Shown piece after piece: positions 1 to 8,137 of a stretch of DNA of 64,000 nt (its first letter is position 1; the number at the start of each line of letters is the position of its first letter). Position numbers and translations under genes: made by a program. The stretch is from JBOGXA01 sp050694175 (GTDB lineage: Bacteria; Actinomycetota; CADDZG01; WHSQ01). The notes beneath the pieces are model-generated. The model worked only from the letters and a program-made list of their open reading frames with translations. It made no database searches and was not told the DNA's origin. Location: contig JBOGXA010000014.1 in NCBI GenBank assembly GCA_050694175.1, forward strand, positions 32,120-96,119, read 5' to 3'.

Positions 1-1230
1 GGATCGAGTGAGGAATGTGTACCGGGCCGCGTCGGCACCGACCTCGTCGACCAACTCGTCGAGCGGAACCAGGTTGCCTGCGCGTTTCGAGCTCTTGACC
101 GCCTCTTCCCCCCTTTTGAGCGTGACGATCTGAATCAGTCGAATCTCGACGGCGGACCGATCAAAACCGAGGGCCTCGGCAACACCCAGCACGCGCGTAA
201 CGGTTCCGTGATGATCGGCACCCCACAGGTAGATCAGTCGATCAAAGCCGCGGGCGAACTTGTCGGACACATAGGCGGCATCCGCGGCCAGGTAGGTGGA
301 GTCACCATCGGAGCGCACGATCACTCGATCCTTGTCGTCGCCGTGGCGTGTCGACAGAAACCACAGCGCGCCGGCGCGCTCCTCGATCGCATTCCTGTCG
401 CGTAGTTGGTCCAAGACCTTGGTGACGGCTCCGCTCGAGTGCACCCGATCTTGCTCGGAGAACCACACGTCGAAGCGCGTGCCGAACCTCTCGAGCGAGC
501 TTCGAATCTCCTCGATCATGAGGGCGAGGGCAATATCGCGAACCTTGTCCGTGCGCCCCGGCTCGGACATGGACACGAACGCATCGCCGTGCTCGGCTGC
601 GATCTGCTTGGCGACATCGACCAGGTACTCACCGTGATACCCGTCCTCGGGCACCTGTGCATCGATGCCGAACTCGTTGAGATAGCGAGCGATGACCGAC
701 GCGGCGAACAGGTTGATCTGACGCCCGGCGTCGTTGATCAAGTACTCGCGCGTTACCTCGCGGCCGACGGCCTCGAGCAGGTTCGAGACTGCGTCCCCGA
801 CGGCGGCGTGGCGCCCGCTGACGACGTTGACGGGGCCGGTCGGGTTGGCCGACACGTATTCGACGTTGACCTTCTCTTTGCGCTCGGCCGGTAGACGTCC
901 GAACCGAGAGCCGGGATCGGCGGCGCGACGAACGACATCTGCCAGCCAGCCGTGCGACAGATGGAAGTTGAGGAACCCCGGACCCGCGACCTCGACGCGC
1001 TCCACCAGATCGGAGTCAGGAAGCCTCTCCACGATCGCCTCGGCCACTGTCCGGGGGTTGCCATGCCCCCGCGCCGCCGAGAGCGCGACGTTAGTAGCCC
1101 AGTCCCCGTGTTCTCGTCTTCGGGGCCGCTCGAATGAGATCTCGGGCAGCTCCCCGGAGGAGACAAGGCCGTCGCTTGCGGCCGACCGGAGGGCTTCGGC
1201 CACGAGCTCGACGAGATGATCCGTGATCAT
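1..1230 (-). CDS. argS: Arginyl-tRNA synthetase (3' end cut by window edge)
   Basis: Charges tRNA-Arg with arginine. The reading frame starts at the ATG at 1230 and stays open to base 1, giving 410 residues; the C-terminal part (DALR anticodon-binding domain) lies outside the window. Visible are the N-terminal Arg-S additional domain (residues 1-95), the HIGH region written SANPTGPVNVVSGRHAAVGD (about 128-145, with the HIGH residues themselves degenerate as in several actinobacterial ArgRS), and the KMSK loop as KSSKR (379-383). The ATG overlaps the stop of the upstream response regulator (ATGA), so the two are probably translated together. A tRNA-Arg gene lies about 460 bp upstream on the other strand. 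Confidence 0.95.
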   Translation of the reverse strand, partial: MITDHLVELVAEALRSAASDGLVSSGELPEISFERPRRREHGDWATNVALSAARGHGNPRTVAEAIVERLPDSDLVERVEVAGPGFLNFHLSHGWLADVVRRAADPGSRFGRLPAERKEKVNVEYVSANPTGPVNVVSGRHAAVGDAVSNLLEAVGREVTREYLINDAGRQINLFAASVIARYLNEFGIDAQVPEDGYHGEYLVDVAKQIAAEHGDAFVSMSEPGRTDKVRDIALALMIEEIRSSLERFGTRFDVWFSEQDRVHSSGAVTKVLDQLRDRNAIEERAGALWFLSTRHGDDKDRVIVRSDGDSTYLAADAAYVSDKFARGFDRLIYLWGADHHGTVTRVLGVAEALGFDRSAVEIRLIQIVTLKRGEEAVKSSKRAGNLVPLDELVDEVGADAARYTFLTRS

Positions 1231-1607
1231 GGCCGTCGCAGCAGGCGGTCGACGACCGAGAGCAACTCGTTGGGATCGAACGGCTTGGTCATGTATTCCG
1301 AAACGCCGTATTCCTTGCCTCTATCGATGTCGGACTGCTGCGCCTTCGCGGACAGGAACACGACGGGGACGTCCTTCGTGGCCTCGGCGCTCTTGATCTC
1401 GGCGCACGCCTGGTACCCGTCGAGCCGGGGCATCATGATGTCCAAAATGACCAGGTCCGGCGTATTTTCGGCGGCGAGGCGCACGGCATCTTCGCCGTTG
1501 CGGCCGGTAACCACGTCGTAGCCCTCGAGCTCGAGGTTGACCTGCAAAAGGCGAAGGATGACCGGATCGTCATCGCAGACCAGGACGCGCTTTGCTGCAT
1601 CGGACAT
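1227..1607 (-). CDS. Single-domain response regulator (CheY-like receiver)
   Basis: A 126-residue stand-alone receiver domain with no output domain. The acidic pocket (D12, D13), the phospho-acceptor D56 in LVILDIMMP, S86 and K108 in MTKPF are all present, so phosphorylation is expected. It sits directly upstream of argS with an ATGA overlap. No kinase is adjacent, so its partner is unknown. Such CheY-like proteins often act by protein-protein contact; the target cannot be read from the sequence. Confidence 0.9.
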   Translation of the reverse strand: MSDAAKRVLVCDDDPVILRLLQVNLELEGYDVVTGRNGEDAVRLAAENTPDLVILDIMMPRLDGYQACAEIKSAEATKDVPVVFLSAKAQQSDIDRGKEYGVSEYMTKPFDPNELLSVVDRLLRRP

Positions 1608-1690
1608 GATCGGATGCTATCGCCCGCTCGCCCAGGTCACTTGGCATCCAGCGATCGAACGCCTGCCGATGCTCTAACCTGAATCCATTG

Positions 1691-1762
1691 GCCCTCGTAG
1701 CTCAGGGGATAGAGCACACGCCTCCGGAGCGTGGTGCGCAGGTTCGAATCCTGCCGGGGGCA
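1691..1762 (+). tRNA. tRNA-Arg (anticodon CCG)
   Basis: A full cloverleaf can be folded: acceptor GCCCTCG paired with CGGGGGC, D-arm GCTC/GAGC, anticodon stem CACGC/GCGTG with loop CTCCGGA (anticodon CCG, reads CGG), and T-arm GCAGG/CCTGC around TTCGAAT. The discriminator is A1762; no CCA is encoded. Its last ~24 bases resemble sequences at 4561-4585 and 9031-9053, which suggests the 3' end has served as an integration site. Confidence 0.95.
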
Positions 1763-1970
1763 CTGAGCGCTGGGCGCCATGGATTCGGCGATTACTTCTC
1801 GATCGAGATCGACGAAACCGGAGCGCTTTTGGCCGGATACTCGCGTACCTAGTGCCGTCGCCCCGGCTTCGACCGCCCTTCGAGCTCTTCGTTCATGAGC
1901 CGATGAGTTTCATGCCCCGGTTCGGTCCAAACGATATCGAGGAAACACGAACATACGAGGAGGAGAACTG
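1763..1970 (+). other. Spacer after tRNA-Arg with a possible gene-end fragment
   Basis: No complete gene is seen. One frame ending in a TAG near 1852 reads GDYFSIEIDETGALLAGYSR, which looks like the C-terminal tail of a lost protein, but I cannot assign a family. The last bases hold a strong Shine-Dalgarno (GAGGAGGAG) for the gene at 1971. Confidence 0.3.
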
Positions 1971-2543
1971 ATGGGAAAGATCGTTGTCACCGAATTCATC
2001 TCCCTGGATGGCGTGGTCGAGGATCCGGGCGGATCGGAGGACTTCAAGTACGGAGGCTGGAGCTTCGAGTTCTCTCGGGGCGAGGAGGGCGACAAGTTCA
2101 AGCTGGACGAGGCCTTCGAAGCCGAAGCTCTGCTTTTGGGACGAGTGACCTACGAGGGTTTTGCGGATGCGTGGCCAACGCGAAGCGGCGAGTTCGCCGA
2201 CAGGTTCAACAGCATGCCGAAGTACGTCGTCTCCTCGACTCTGGAGAGCCCGGCCTGGAACAACTCCACCGTCATCAAGGGCGACATCGCCAAGGCTGTC
2301 ACGGAGCTACGCGAGCAGCTCGAGGGGAACATCGTGGTGCACGGCAGCGTCCAGCTGGTTCAGTACCTGCTGGAGCACGACCTCGTGGACGAATTACGCC
2401 TCATGGTTTTCCCGGTCGTGCTGGGAAGCGGCAAGGGCCTCTTCGGGGAGACGAGTGACAAGAAGATCTTGGAACTAGTGGAATCCAAGACCGTGGGAGA
2501 CGGCGTAAACATCCAGATCTACCAACGGCCTGAAGCGAACTGA
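1971..2543 (+). CDS. RibD C-terminal/dihydrofolate reductase-like protein
   Basis: A 190-residue protein of the RibD_C (DHFR-like) family: it opens with KIVVTEFISLDGVVEDPGG, has the mid-domain LLLGRVTYEGFADAWP, and the nucleotide-binding end with VHGSVQLVQYLLEHDLVDEL followed by FPVVLGSGKGLF. Such stand-alone proteins are common in actinobacteria and are presumed NADPH-dependent reductases, but their substrates are usually unknown. The start is fixed by GAGGAGGAG seven bases before the ATG. A second, frameshifted member lies at 21735-22291. Confidence 0.88.
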   Translation: MGKIVVTEFISLDGVVEDPGGSEDFKYGGWSFEFSRGEEGDKFKLDEAFEAEALLLGRVTYEGFADAWPTRSGEFADRFNSMPKYVVSSTLESPAWNNSTVIKGDIAKAVTELREQLEGNIVVHGSVQLVQYLLEHDLVDELRLMVFPVVLGSGKGLFGETSDKKILELVESKTVGDGVNIQIYQRPEAN

Positions 2544-2779
2544 GGGGAATCTCTTCCACCCAAAGGGCTCCGAGGGATGTCTACACGTCAAGTCTGCAAC
2601 TTGTTTAGAGTCTCGGACCATTCGGGGTTTGAAAGCAAGCTGTCCTATTAGGGGCACAGAACCGAACCTCCGACGCAACCGCAGGTCAACCGCGTTCCTG
2701 AGCGAATCCTATGGAATCAAACCTGCGCACTGACCCCCTGCCAATCTGAACTCATGAAATCTGGTGAGCTCGCGCGCTC
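2544..2779. other. Non-coding stretch
   Basis: Between the RibD-like gene and the fragments that start at 2780 I see no credible reading frame, RNA gene or clear terminator. Confidence 0.5.
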
Positions 2780-2955
2780 TTACCCTGCTCCTGGTTCCTC
2801 GTCCGGAACGAGTGGCGCTGTGCTGACCCGCTCCAACACCATCCGCTGGTAACTCATCAGCGCAACCAGTACGGCGATGCCGATCACCACGCCACCATCG
2901 CGGCAACGAGCGAGTGGTCGAAGACAACGTCAGCCAACAGACCGGCGGCCATCCC
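2780..2955 (-). pseudogene. Fragment of a membrane protein, C-terminal end
   Basis: Read on the minus strand, one frame gives ADVVFDHSLVAAMVAW then a stop; one base away the next frame continues VIGIAVLVALMSYQRM and ends in EEPGAG. Together they read as the last helix and tail of a membrane protein broken by a frameshift. No start codon or N-terminal part is found upstream. Family unknown. Confidence 0.35.
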
Positions 2956-2967
2956 GTCTCGAGTGGT

Positions 2968-3114
2968 TCAGGACAGGTCCGAGACTTCGAGCCACCTTAG
3001 GTGCTTGAACCCGAGGACGTGTTTGCCATCGTGCTGCGTAATGACAAGCAGTACGGCTTCGCAGTGGCGACAGCGCAGCACGACACCGGGAGCCTTCGTG
3101 TACACAGTGCTCAT
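2968..3114 (-). pseudogene. DUF6510-like C-terminal fragment
   Basis: A 48-codon frame (ATG at 3114) reads MSTVYTKAPGVVLRCRHCEA followed by VLLVITQHDGKHVLGFKHLR. From memory this matches the second half of DUF6510-type actinobacterial proteins: a YTRAPG stretch, then a CxxC knuckle and a hydrophobic strand. The first half, with the other CxxC, is missing. It follows the arginase-like stop codon directly and in the same frame, so it may be co-transcribed. It is either a remnant or a very short homologue. Confidence 0.45.
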
Positions 3115-3138
3115 CGCGAGCGCCCCCGTGGATTCAGG

Positions 3139-4065
3139 TCACGGTCGCGCTCGATTGGTTTCGCCGAAGCCTCTCTGAATACCGGCGACGAGGGTGTCGG
3201 TCAGCTCAGCTGCGAGCTGGCCATCGGGATCGAGATCCGGGTCGAAGATCGTCAGTTCAAGACCGATGCACTTGGCGGAGGCCATCAGCATGGCCAGTAG
3301 AGATACGAGCTCCTGGTGCTCGAGGCCGCCGGGGTCGGGGGTATCAACTGCGGGCATGACGGCCGGGTCGAGCACGTCGGCATCAAGTTGGACCCAGAAG
3401 CCGTCGAGCTCGCTCCTCTCCAGGCGAGCGAGGGCCGCGACGGCCGTTGCCTCCGGCCTCTCAGCCCGCAACTCGGCGACCGGCCAGGTGGAAATCCCGC
3501 GCTCGCGCAACTCTGCGAGGTGCTCGTCCAGATCGCGGATGCCGACGACTGCGACGTCCTCGTCCCGGACGTAGGGCCTACGACCTTCCAGATCGGTGAG
3601 ATCGGCTTGTCCGCGACCGGTTGCAAGGGCGAGATCCTCTCCGGCCGCCGCTCCAACCCCCACTGAGTTGCCCGGGTGTCGGAAGTCTGAGTGCCCATCG
3701 AGGAAGGCCACGCCATAGCGGCCGCGGCGGGACAGAGCCAGCGTGGCTCCGAGCAGGATGCTGCAGTCCCCACCGAGCACAAGTGGGAGCCTGTCCGCGT
3801 CAACCAGGGCGCCGACTCGGTCGGCCAGACGCGATGTGTAATGAGCTAAGCCCTCCGCGTTGGCCACACCGTCGCCCGCACTCCACTCATGTCGATCGTA
3901 TCGAGGCGGTGTAACGCAGCCCGCATCTTCGGCACCCAGCCGCCGGATGACCCCGCGGTCGCGGATGGCACCGGCGAGCTTGTAGCAGCCGGGTACGACC
4001 CCAGGCGCTGGAGGTCGAAGTCCGAGATTGGACGGCGCGTCCAACACGGAAATCTGAGCGCTCAT
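3139..4065 (-). CDS. Arginase/agmatinase-family protein
   Basis: A 308-residue ureohydrolase-fold protein. Metal-binding motifs are LGGDCS (usually GGDHS), FLDGHSDF (the DAHxD motif, with D, H and D kept) and QLDADVLDP (DxD kept). The first metal-site His is therefore a Cys. Members hydrolyse guanidino or related substrates with two Mn ions; this one could be an arginase, agmatinase, formimidoylglutamase or an untested relative. It is near full length for the family. A DUF6510-like fragment follows it immediately. Upstream on the same strand is a short, decayed membrane gene. Confidence 0.88.
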   Translation of the reverse strand: MSAQISVLDAPSNLGLRPPAPGVVPGCYKLAGAIRDRGVIRRLGAEDAGCVTPPRYDRHEWSAGDGVANAEGLAHYTSRLADRVGALVDADRLPLVLGGDCSILLGATLALSRRGRYGVAFLDGHSDFRHPGNSVGVGAAAGEDLALATGRGQADLTDLEGRRPYVRDEDVAVVGIRDLDEHLAELRERGISTWPVAELRAERPEATAVAALARLERSELDGFWVQLDADVLDPAVMPAVDTPDPGGLEHQELVSLLAMLMASAKCIGLELTIFDPDLDPDGQLAAELTDTLVAGIQRGFGETNRARP

Positions 4066-4162
4066 AAAGCTCCTTCGGCGCGGTGCCCTGCCTCACACCC
4101 ATCGCTGAATCGCAGCCATGTCGCGGTCGCACGGTGGGGAAATGGTGGCCAGGTCCCGGTCG

Positions 4163-4338
4163 TCACGCCTCGTTCTCCCCGGAGTCGGCTTGCTTGATGA
4201 CGAGATCGTAGCTTCCTCCCACTGCTTGTCTAGCTTGCGGTTCCTGTCTAGCTTGCGGTTGGTGATGGTTACGACGAGCCATACCAGCAGGCACTGGACG
4301 ACCGCGGCGACCGCCTGAGCGATTACATAGCCCCTCAT
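4163..4338 (-). pseudogene. Short single-helix membrane protein, frameshifted
   Basis: From an ATG at 4338 preceded by GGAAGGAG the frame reads MRGYVIAQAVAAVVQCLLVW, a clear membrane helix, then a charged segment with a duplicated RKLD unit (KLDRNRKLDK). Near residue 45 the coding sense moves one base, after which SYDLVIKQADSGENEA leads to a stop at 4163. One missing base explains this and gives a 58-residue protein. Function unknown. Confidence 0.45.
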
Positions 4339-4843
4339 TTCGTGCTCCTTCCCCGAACGACGCTCCTGCGGGAGCAAACATGCATGCGACGGCGCCCTGC
4401 AGACGCCCCGCAGGCGCCCCGGAGACGCCCCGAGGGCGGATGCGTGAATCGCTCCGATTAGATCCTCGCCGGTCATCGTGCCCAGGGCGACTTCGGCACC
4501 TCAAATCCGCCGACGACGACAAGACCGTGGCGCGAAACAGCTGCTCGCGCCCGTTCCCTTCTGGTTGGTGCCCTGCCGGGGGCACGTTCCCTTCTGGTAC
4601 GTACCTTACGTAGGGCACGCAGCCAGAAGGGAACAGATCCTTACCCAGACGATTGATTCCTGGAGCGCGCTTCCCGTCTCCCTCGGGGTGGGCGGCCGAT
4701 GCGGTGCGTCGTTCCTCCCTCAGCCAGATGAGACACCTTTTGATGGCACGCGCCTGCTCAAGCCGAAGCTGGCTACCCTCCTCGCCCGACGCGACGCAGA
4801 TCTCGAAGGTGAAGCCAGTCTCCTGCTCTCTCGATTGCTTCAC
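4163..4843 (-). CDS. Uncharacterised reading frame divergent from the HTH gene
   Basis: A GTG at 4843 stands seven bases after a strong Shine-Dalgarno (GGAAGGAGG). The first ~60 residues (KQSREQETGFTFEICVASG, then a charged helix-like stretch with LRLEQARAIKRCLIWL) look coding. Beyond about 4640 the frame runs through the repeat region and into the small membrane gene in another frame, so the natural C-terminus is probably lost or shifted. It is transcribed away from the excisionase-like gene at 4971, an arrangement common in integrative elements. I do not recognise the family. Confidence 0.35.
   Translation of the reverse strand: MKQSREQETGFTFEICVASGEEGSQLRLEQARAIKRCLIWLREERRTASAAHPEGDGKRAPGINRLGKDLFPSGCVPYVRYVPEGNVPPAGHQPEGNGREQLFRATVLSSSADLRCRSRPGHDDRRGSNRSDSRIRPRGVSGAPAGRLQGAVACMFAPAGASFGEGARNEGLCNRSGGRRGRPVPAGMARRNHHQPQARQEPQARQAVGGSYDLVIKQADSGENEA
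4480..4585 (+). repeat. Dispersed ~106-bp repeat, copy 1 (tRNA 3'-end-like tail)
   Basis: This block aligns end to end with 8947-9053, both starting GCCCAGGGCGAC and ending GCCGGGGGCAC after CCCTTCTGG, with roughly two thirds of positions shared by eye. The final 14 bases (4572-4585) are identical to bases 1750-1763 of the tRNA-Arg gene and its edge. It may be a decayed att site. Confidence 0.5.
4553..4634. repeat. Three copies of GTTCCCTTCTGG, two direct and one inverted
   Basis: GTTCCCTTCTGG occurs at 4553-4564 and 4586-4597, and its exact reverse complement at 4623-4634. The inner direct and inverted copies can form a 12-bp stem with a 25-base loop that itself contains GTACGTACCTTACGTA. 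Nothing suggests a CRISPR array. It may be a recombinase or regulator binding region in front of the divergent pair at 4843/4971. Confidence 0.55.
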
Positions 4844-4970
4844 GACGCGGCCTCCTTCCCCTGTGCGCCACACGGCGATACTCGACCCTAGACAACGTTT
4901 GACCGCCCGACCGGAGCCGTCGCTTGCAGGCGCGCCGGTGGACCGGCGCCTGGAACCAGGAGGTGGCTTA

Positions 4971-5306
4971 ATGGGTACGGCGAAGCGAGATTTCATGGAC
5001 CATCGGGTGCAAGGACCACCTGGCGAGCGCGAGCTATTGACCTTGCAGGAAGTCGCTCGTCGACTCGGCGTCCCTAACACCACGATCTATAGCTGGCGCC
5101 ACCGAGGTACCGGCCCGAAAGGTCACCGCATCGGCAAGCACGTGCGGTACTGGTGGAGCGACCTCATGGTGTGCTCGAGGAGCACGAGGACCGTGGCTTC
5201 GGGAGTGTGCGACGTCGCTAGGACCCGACGGCTGTGGCCCCGATTGAGGCCAAACGCCACCGAAGGCCCAGGTCACGACGCCTCGATCTTCGGATTCCCT
5301 GTCTGA
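4971..5306 (+). pseudogene. Excisionase-like helix-turn-helix protein, frameshifted
   Basis: ATG at 4971 follows CAGGAGGTGG. The protein carries a MerR/excisionase HTH_17 domain: LLTLQEVARRLGVPNTTIYS, a short wing, then KHVRYWWSDLMV (ends about residue 65). After MV the frame turns into low-quality sequence and stops at 5306. One base away lies the expected tail LEEHEDRGFGSVRRR with a stop at 5221. One missing G (TGG for Trp) would give an 83-residue protein of normal size. Such proteins control excision or regulate integrative elements, which fits the att-like sequences nearby. Confidence 0.65.
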
Positions 5307-5367
5307 GAGTCGGAGACGGTCTGCGGTTGCCCATAAGGACGGCGAACTCTGCGGCGCAGCCGCGGAC

Positions 5368-5802
5368 CTACGACGCGGGACTCTCCTGCATTACCCAGCC
5401 GTTACCGTCGGGATCCCTGAAGAAGACGAACGAGTTCCAGTCGCCCCCTGGTCCATCGACCCACGCACCATTCTCGAAGTGCTGTATGTCACTCACGTCT
5501 ACGCCCTTGTCGATCAACTCAGTCCGAGCCCCTTCGATGTCCGGAACGACTAGCTGCAGACCCCTGAGTGAGCCCGGTGCCATGCGCGCGAGCGACGGCC
5601 GGGACCCCGGCTCCCCCGCCCACACCCCAGTCCCGATCAGGATCGAACATCCCGACCCGGGAGGCGTCAACTGGACGACGCGGTACTCCTCGCTGAACGT
5701 GGTGTCGTAATCGACCTTGAAACCGGCGTGTTCTGCGTAAAAGGCCTTGGCGCGATCGATATCCGAGACCGGAACACACACGACCTCAAGTTTCCGATCC
5801 AC
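5368..5802 (-). CDS. VOC-family (glyoxalase/bleomycin-resistance fold) protein
   Basis: 144 residues with two VOC half-modules: KLEVVCVPVSDIDRAKAFYA at the N-terminus and GLQLVVPDIEGARTELIDKG in the middle, then FVFFRDPDGNGWVMQE with the typical metal-ligand Glu near the end. Members bind metals and act on, or sequester, small molecules. Substrate unknown. The start has AAGGAG eight bases upstream. It lies next to a TetR-tail fragment, which may be what remains of its regulator. Confidence 0.88.
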   Translation of the reverse strand: MDRKLEVVCVPVSDIDRAKAFYAEHAGFKVDYDTTFSEEYRVVQLTPPGSGCSILIGTGVWAGEPGSRPSLARMAPGSLRGLQLVVPDIEGARTELIDKGVDVSDIQHFENGAWVDGPGGDWNSFVFFRDPDGNGWVMQESPAS

Positions 5803-5841
5803 TCTCCGGAACTCCTTCTGAGTCGTCTTAGAGGTGGCGAA

Positions 5842-6044
5842 CTAGGCCGTCTCTCCCCGTAGCCGCTCGAGACCGTCCAGGATAAGGTCGGCCCAAACTC
5901 GAACTCAAACTGATCGTCGCACCACCCCAACGTCGTATCCGCGTCGTGGCTTATCCCTTTGACCATCCTCGTGATGTGCGGGTATTCGTCCGCGACCTGC
6001 GCGAGCAAAGCCATCCTGTCCCCCACGGTGGTTCCAGCACTCAA
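5842..6044 (-). pseudogene. TetR-family regulator C-terminal remnant
   Basis: The minus strand reads ADEYPHITRMVKGISHDADT, then WCDDQFEFEFG; shifted by one base it continues ADLILDGLERLRGETA to a stop at 5842. This is the typical C-terminal ligand-domain tail of actinobacterial TetR regulators (compare 8837-8934). A missing G in a GGGG run explains the shift. No DNA-binding domain is found upstream; the SRPBCC gene begins there on the other strand. Confidence 0.6.
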
Positions 6045-6089
6045 CTCCTTGACCTAACCTGAAATTGCGGCGGCCAAGAGGAGGTGACT

Positions 6090-6514
6090 ATGCACTTCGA
6101 GAACACGTTGACGATCCGCCGATCACCACACGAGGTCTTTGAGTACCTTGCTGCCTTCGAGAATGTGCCGCGTTGGAATTACGCAATCGTAGAAACGCAC
6201 AAGACCTCGCAGGGGCCGGTTGGTGTCGGGACCACCTATCGCCAGACGCGCTCCATCCCCTCCCCGGCGGAGGAAACCTTCACTGTGACTGTGTTTGAGC
6301 CGGAGCATCGCCTTGCGATCCACGGCGATCTTGTTCCGTTTCAAGGAACGTTGAGCTACGAGCTGGAACCCGTTTCAGATGAACACTGCTCACGAATCGC
6401 GCCAATCTCGAGGGAAAGGGTTTGGCAAAGGTCGCGGCACCACTGCTTGGTGGTCGAGTCGGCGAAGCGGTAGCCGCGAATCTCCAGAAGCTCAAGGAGC
6501 TCCTCGAAGCCTAA
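6090..6514 (+). pseudogene. SRPBCC (START-like) protein, frameshifted near the 3' end
   Basis: The ATG at 6090 follows GAGGAGG. The first ~98 residues fit a polyketide-cyclase-like SRPBCC domain: HFENTLTIRRSPHEVFEYLA, VGVGTTYRQTR, EPEHRLAIHGDLVPFQGTLS. In frame, translation ends at 6473. One base over, the proper C-terminal helix AKVAAPLLGGRVGEAVAANL then QKLKELLEA continues to a TAA at 6514. A single missing A near 6383 restores a ~141-residue protein. Such domains bind hydrophobic ligands; role here unknown. Confidence 0.7.
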
Positions 6515-6730
6515 GCTACGAGCGGCCCTTTCTTGTTCACGAGCCGGCCCATCTCGACGCGACTAGCTCGCGAGGATGGAATCGCAAGACCGAGCGGACG
6601 AACAATGTAGGGAAAAATGACAACGCCTCGTCTGTGTGCAACCGACCAGAAAGCGGAACTCCAATTATTCTTCGTTGGTTCTAACGTGGTCCAAGCAGGT
6701 CACGCCCATGATCGAGTTCCGGTTTCCGTT

Positions 6731-6764
6731 AAAAGGGGCGCCCACCGAAGCGGGCGCCCCTTTG
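6731..6764 (-). terminator. Rho-independent terminator after the secreted protein gene
   Basis: Perfect 9-bp stem GGGGCGCCC/GGGCGCCCC with an 8-base loop (ACCGAAGC), flanked by AAAA on the left and TTT on the right. Read on the minus strand it ends in TTTT, 24 bases past the stop at 6788. Confidence 0.8.
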
Positions 6765-6787
6765 TACCCGTTGTAGTTGCTCGTTGC

Positions 6788-8137
6788 TCAGCCCCGAGGT
6801 CGCAGCACGAACAGTCCACGATCCATGCTACTTACGGTCACGATGTTCTTCTGGCGGAAGTAGGGGTAGTTGCTCCATGTTCCGCCCTCGAAGCCGGGGT
6901 TGTCGTTCTCAGGGTAGACGTCGAAGAACGCTACCTCGGACAGTTCGCCCTGAGCAACCCGGCGGGTGTCGTAGACGCGCAGGCCCGAAGTGTAGTTCGA
7001 AGCGGTGGCGACCCGGCCCTCGGTGTAGAGGTTGTGGTCGGTGGACGGCGTGTCGTTCTCGAATCTCCCGATCACCGCAGGACTGTTCAGGTCGCGCACG
7101 TCCCATACCCGGGTCGTGGTACCGAAGCCATGGTCGAGCTCGTCGAGTTCGTCGCCGTGCAGGAAGTAGCGCTGCCCGGGAACGAGCCAGCCCTGGTGGC
7201 TGTACCCGTCGTCTTCGTATTCGACTCGGGCGAGCGCGACGGGGTTGGCCTTGTCGGTCACGTCGGCGATCGAAAGCGCGTTGATGATCCCGGTCGGATC
7301 GCCGTGGTGCGGCTCCGCGTTCGAGTTGAAGCAGATCTCCCGGCCCCGGTAGGTAGCGTCGGGCCCGTCGTAAACGACGCATTGCGTGTCGTGGATGTAG
7401 CCGTGCTCCTCGAAGCAGCCGGCGAAGGTCGGGTTCGCGGGGTCGTTGATGTCGACCATGTGCAGGCCGCCGGCGCAGTTAAGTGATCGATCGAGGTTGC
7501 GCGCGCCGACCGCGTAGGCGAAGCCGGTGTCCTCGTTGATGTTGATGTTGTGGGAAGTGCTGAACTCATCGTAGTGAGCGGTCTCCTGGAAGACCACCGG
7601 GTCGCCGGTGACACCCCGCACCTCGGTCAGGTCGAGGACCTGCATCCCGTGGCCGAGCTGCTCGGAAACGACATACATGTGGTCGGCATGCACCTTCATG
7701 TCCCGCCAGAACGGGCGCAGCGGATCGAGCGCGTGAGCCGGGAGGATGCCCACCACATCGGGTCGCTTCGGGTCGCTGATGTCCACGATGACCGTGCCTT
7801 CGGTCCCGCCGACCAGCGCATAGTCCTTCCTGGTCTGAGGATCCGTCCACCCCCACGTGTCGTTAACGAACGACAGCCCGAGTTCGGCGAGCGTGAGATG
7901 ACTCATCATGTCGATGCGGTCGCACGGATAGGTGCCGGCCGCCATACCGCGTACGCACGGCGCGAACGTCTTCGGGGCTTTGCTCTTTTGCGGAGCCCTG
8001 GACCGCGTCGCCGCGAAGTCATCCTGCTGCACCCGCATGTTGCGCGGAGTTGCTTCTTTATTGGCCCACGACGGTGCCAGCAATACCAGGCTCGTCGCTA
8101 GGAGCGCTAATGAAACGATGATGGCTTTGCTCCGCAT
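6788..8137 (-). CDS. Secreted LVIVD/choice-of-anchor-B-like beta-propeller protein
   Basis: About 449 residues from the ATG at 8137, preceded by GGGGGGT. A signal peptide is clear: AIIVSLALLATSLVLLAPSW then an Ala-rich cut site. The rest is made of repeats in which DISDPKRPDVVGIL, DLTEVRG, DINDPANPTFAGCF, DVTDKANPVALA and DVRDLNSPAVIGRF recur, as in LVIVD/choice-of-anchor-B proteins. A GHGMQVLDL and several His-rich loops (TSHNIN, YIHDTQ, YSHQGW, STDHNL) line up as in this family. Extracellular; function undefined. A terminator follows. Confidence 0.82.
   Translation of the reverse strand: MRSKAIIVSLALLATSLVLLAPSWANKEATPRNMRVQQDDFAATRSRAPQKSKAPKTFAPCVRGMAAGTYPCDRIDMMSHLTLAELGLSFVNDTWGWTDPQTRKDYALVGGTEGTVIVDISDPKRPDVVGILPAHALDPLRPFWRDMKVHADHMYVVSEQLGHGMQVLDLTEVRGVTGDPVVFQETAHYDEFSTSHNININEDTGFAYAVGARNLDRSLNCAGGLHMVDINDPANPTFAGCFEEHGYIHDTQCVVYDGPDATYRGREICFNSNAEPHHGDPTGIINALSIADVTDKANPVALARVEYEDDGYSHQGWLVPGQRYFLHGDELDELDHGFGTTTRVWDVRDLNSPAVIGRFENDTPSTDHNLYTEGRVATASNYTSGLRVYDTRRVAQGELSEVAFFDVYPENDNPGFEGGTWSNYPYFRQKNIVTVSSMDRGLFVLRPRG

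Noticed and set aside
4553..4634. CRISPR-like repeat cluster
   Set aside because: Only three 12-base units with unequal spacing and one inverted; no cas genes in the window.
4653..4970. Long N-terminal extension of the HTH protein
   Set aside because: The strong ribosome-binding site and family-like sequence begin at 4971; the extension has no coding character.
6617..7486. 289-residue plus-strand reading frame
   Set aside because: Antisense shadow of the secreted propeller gene, rich in Val/Arg and with no domain or ribosome-binding site.
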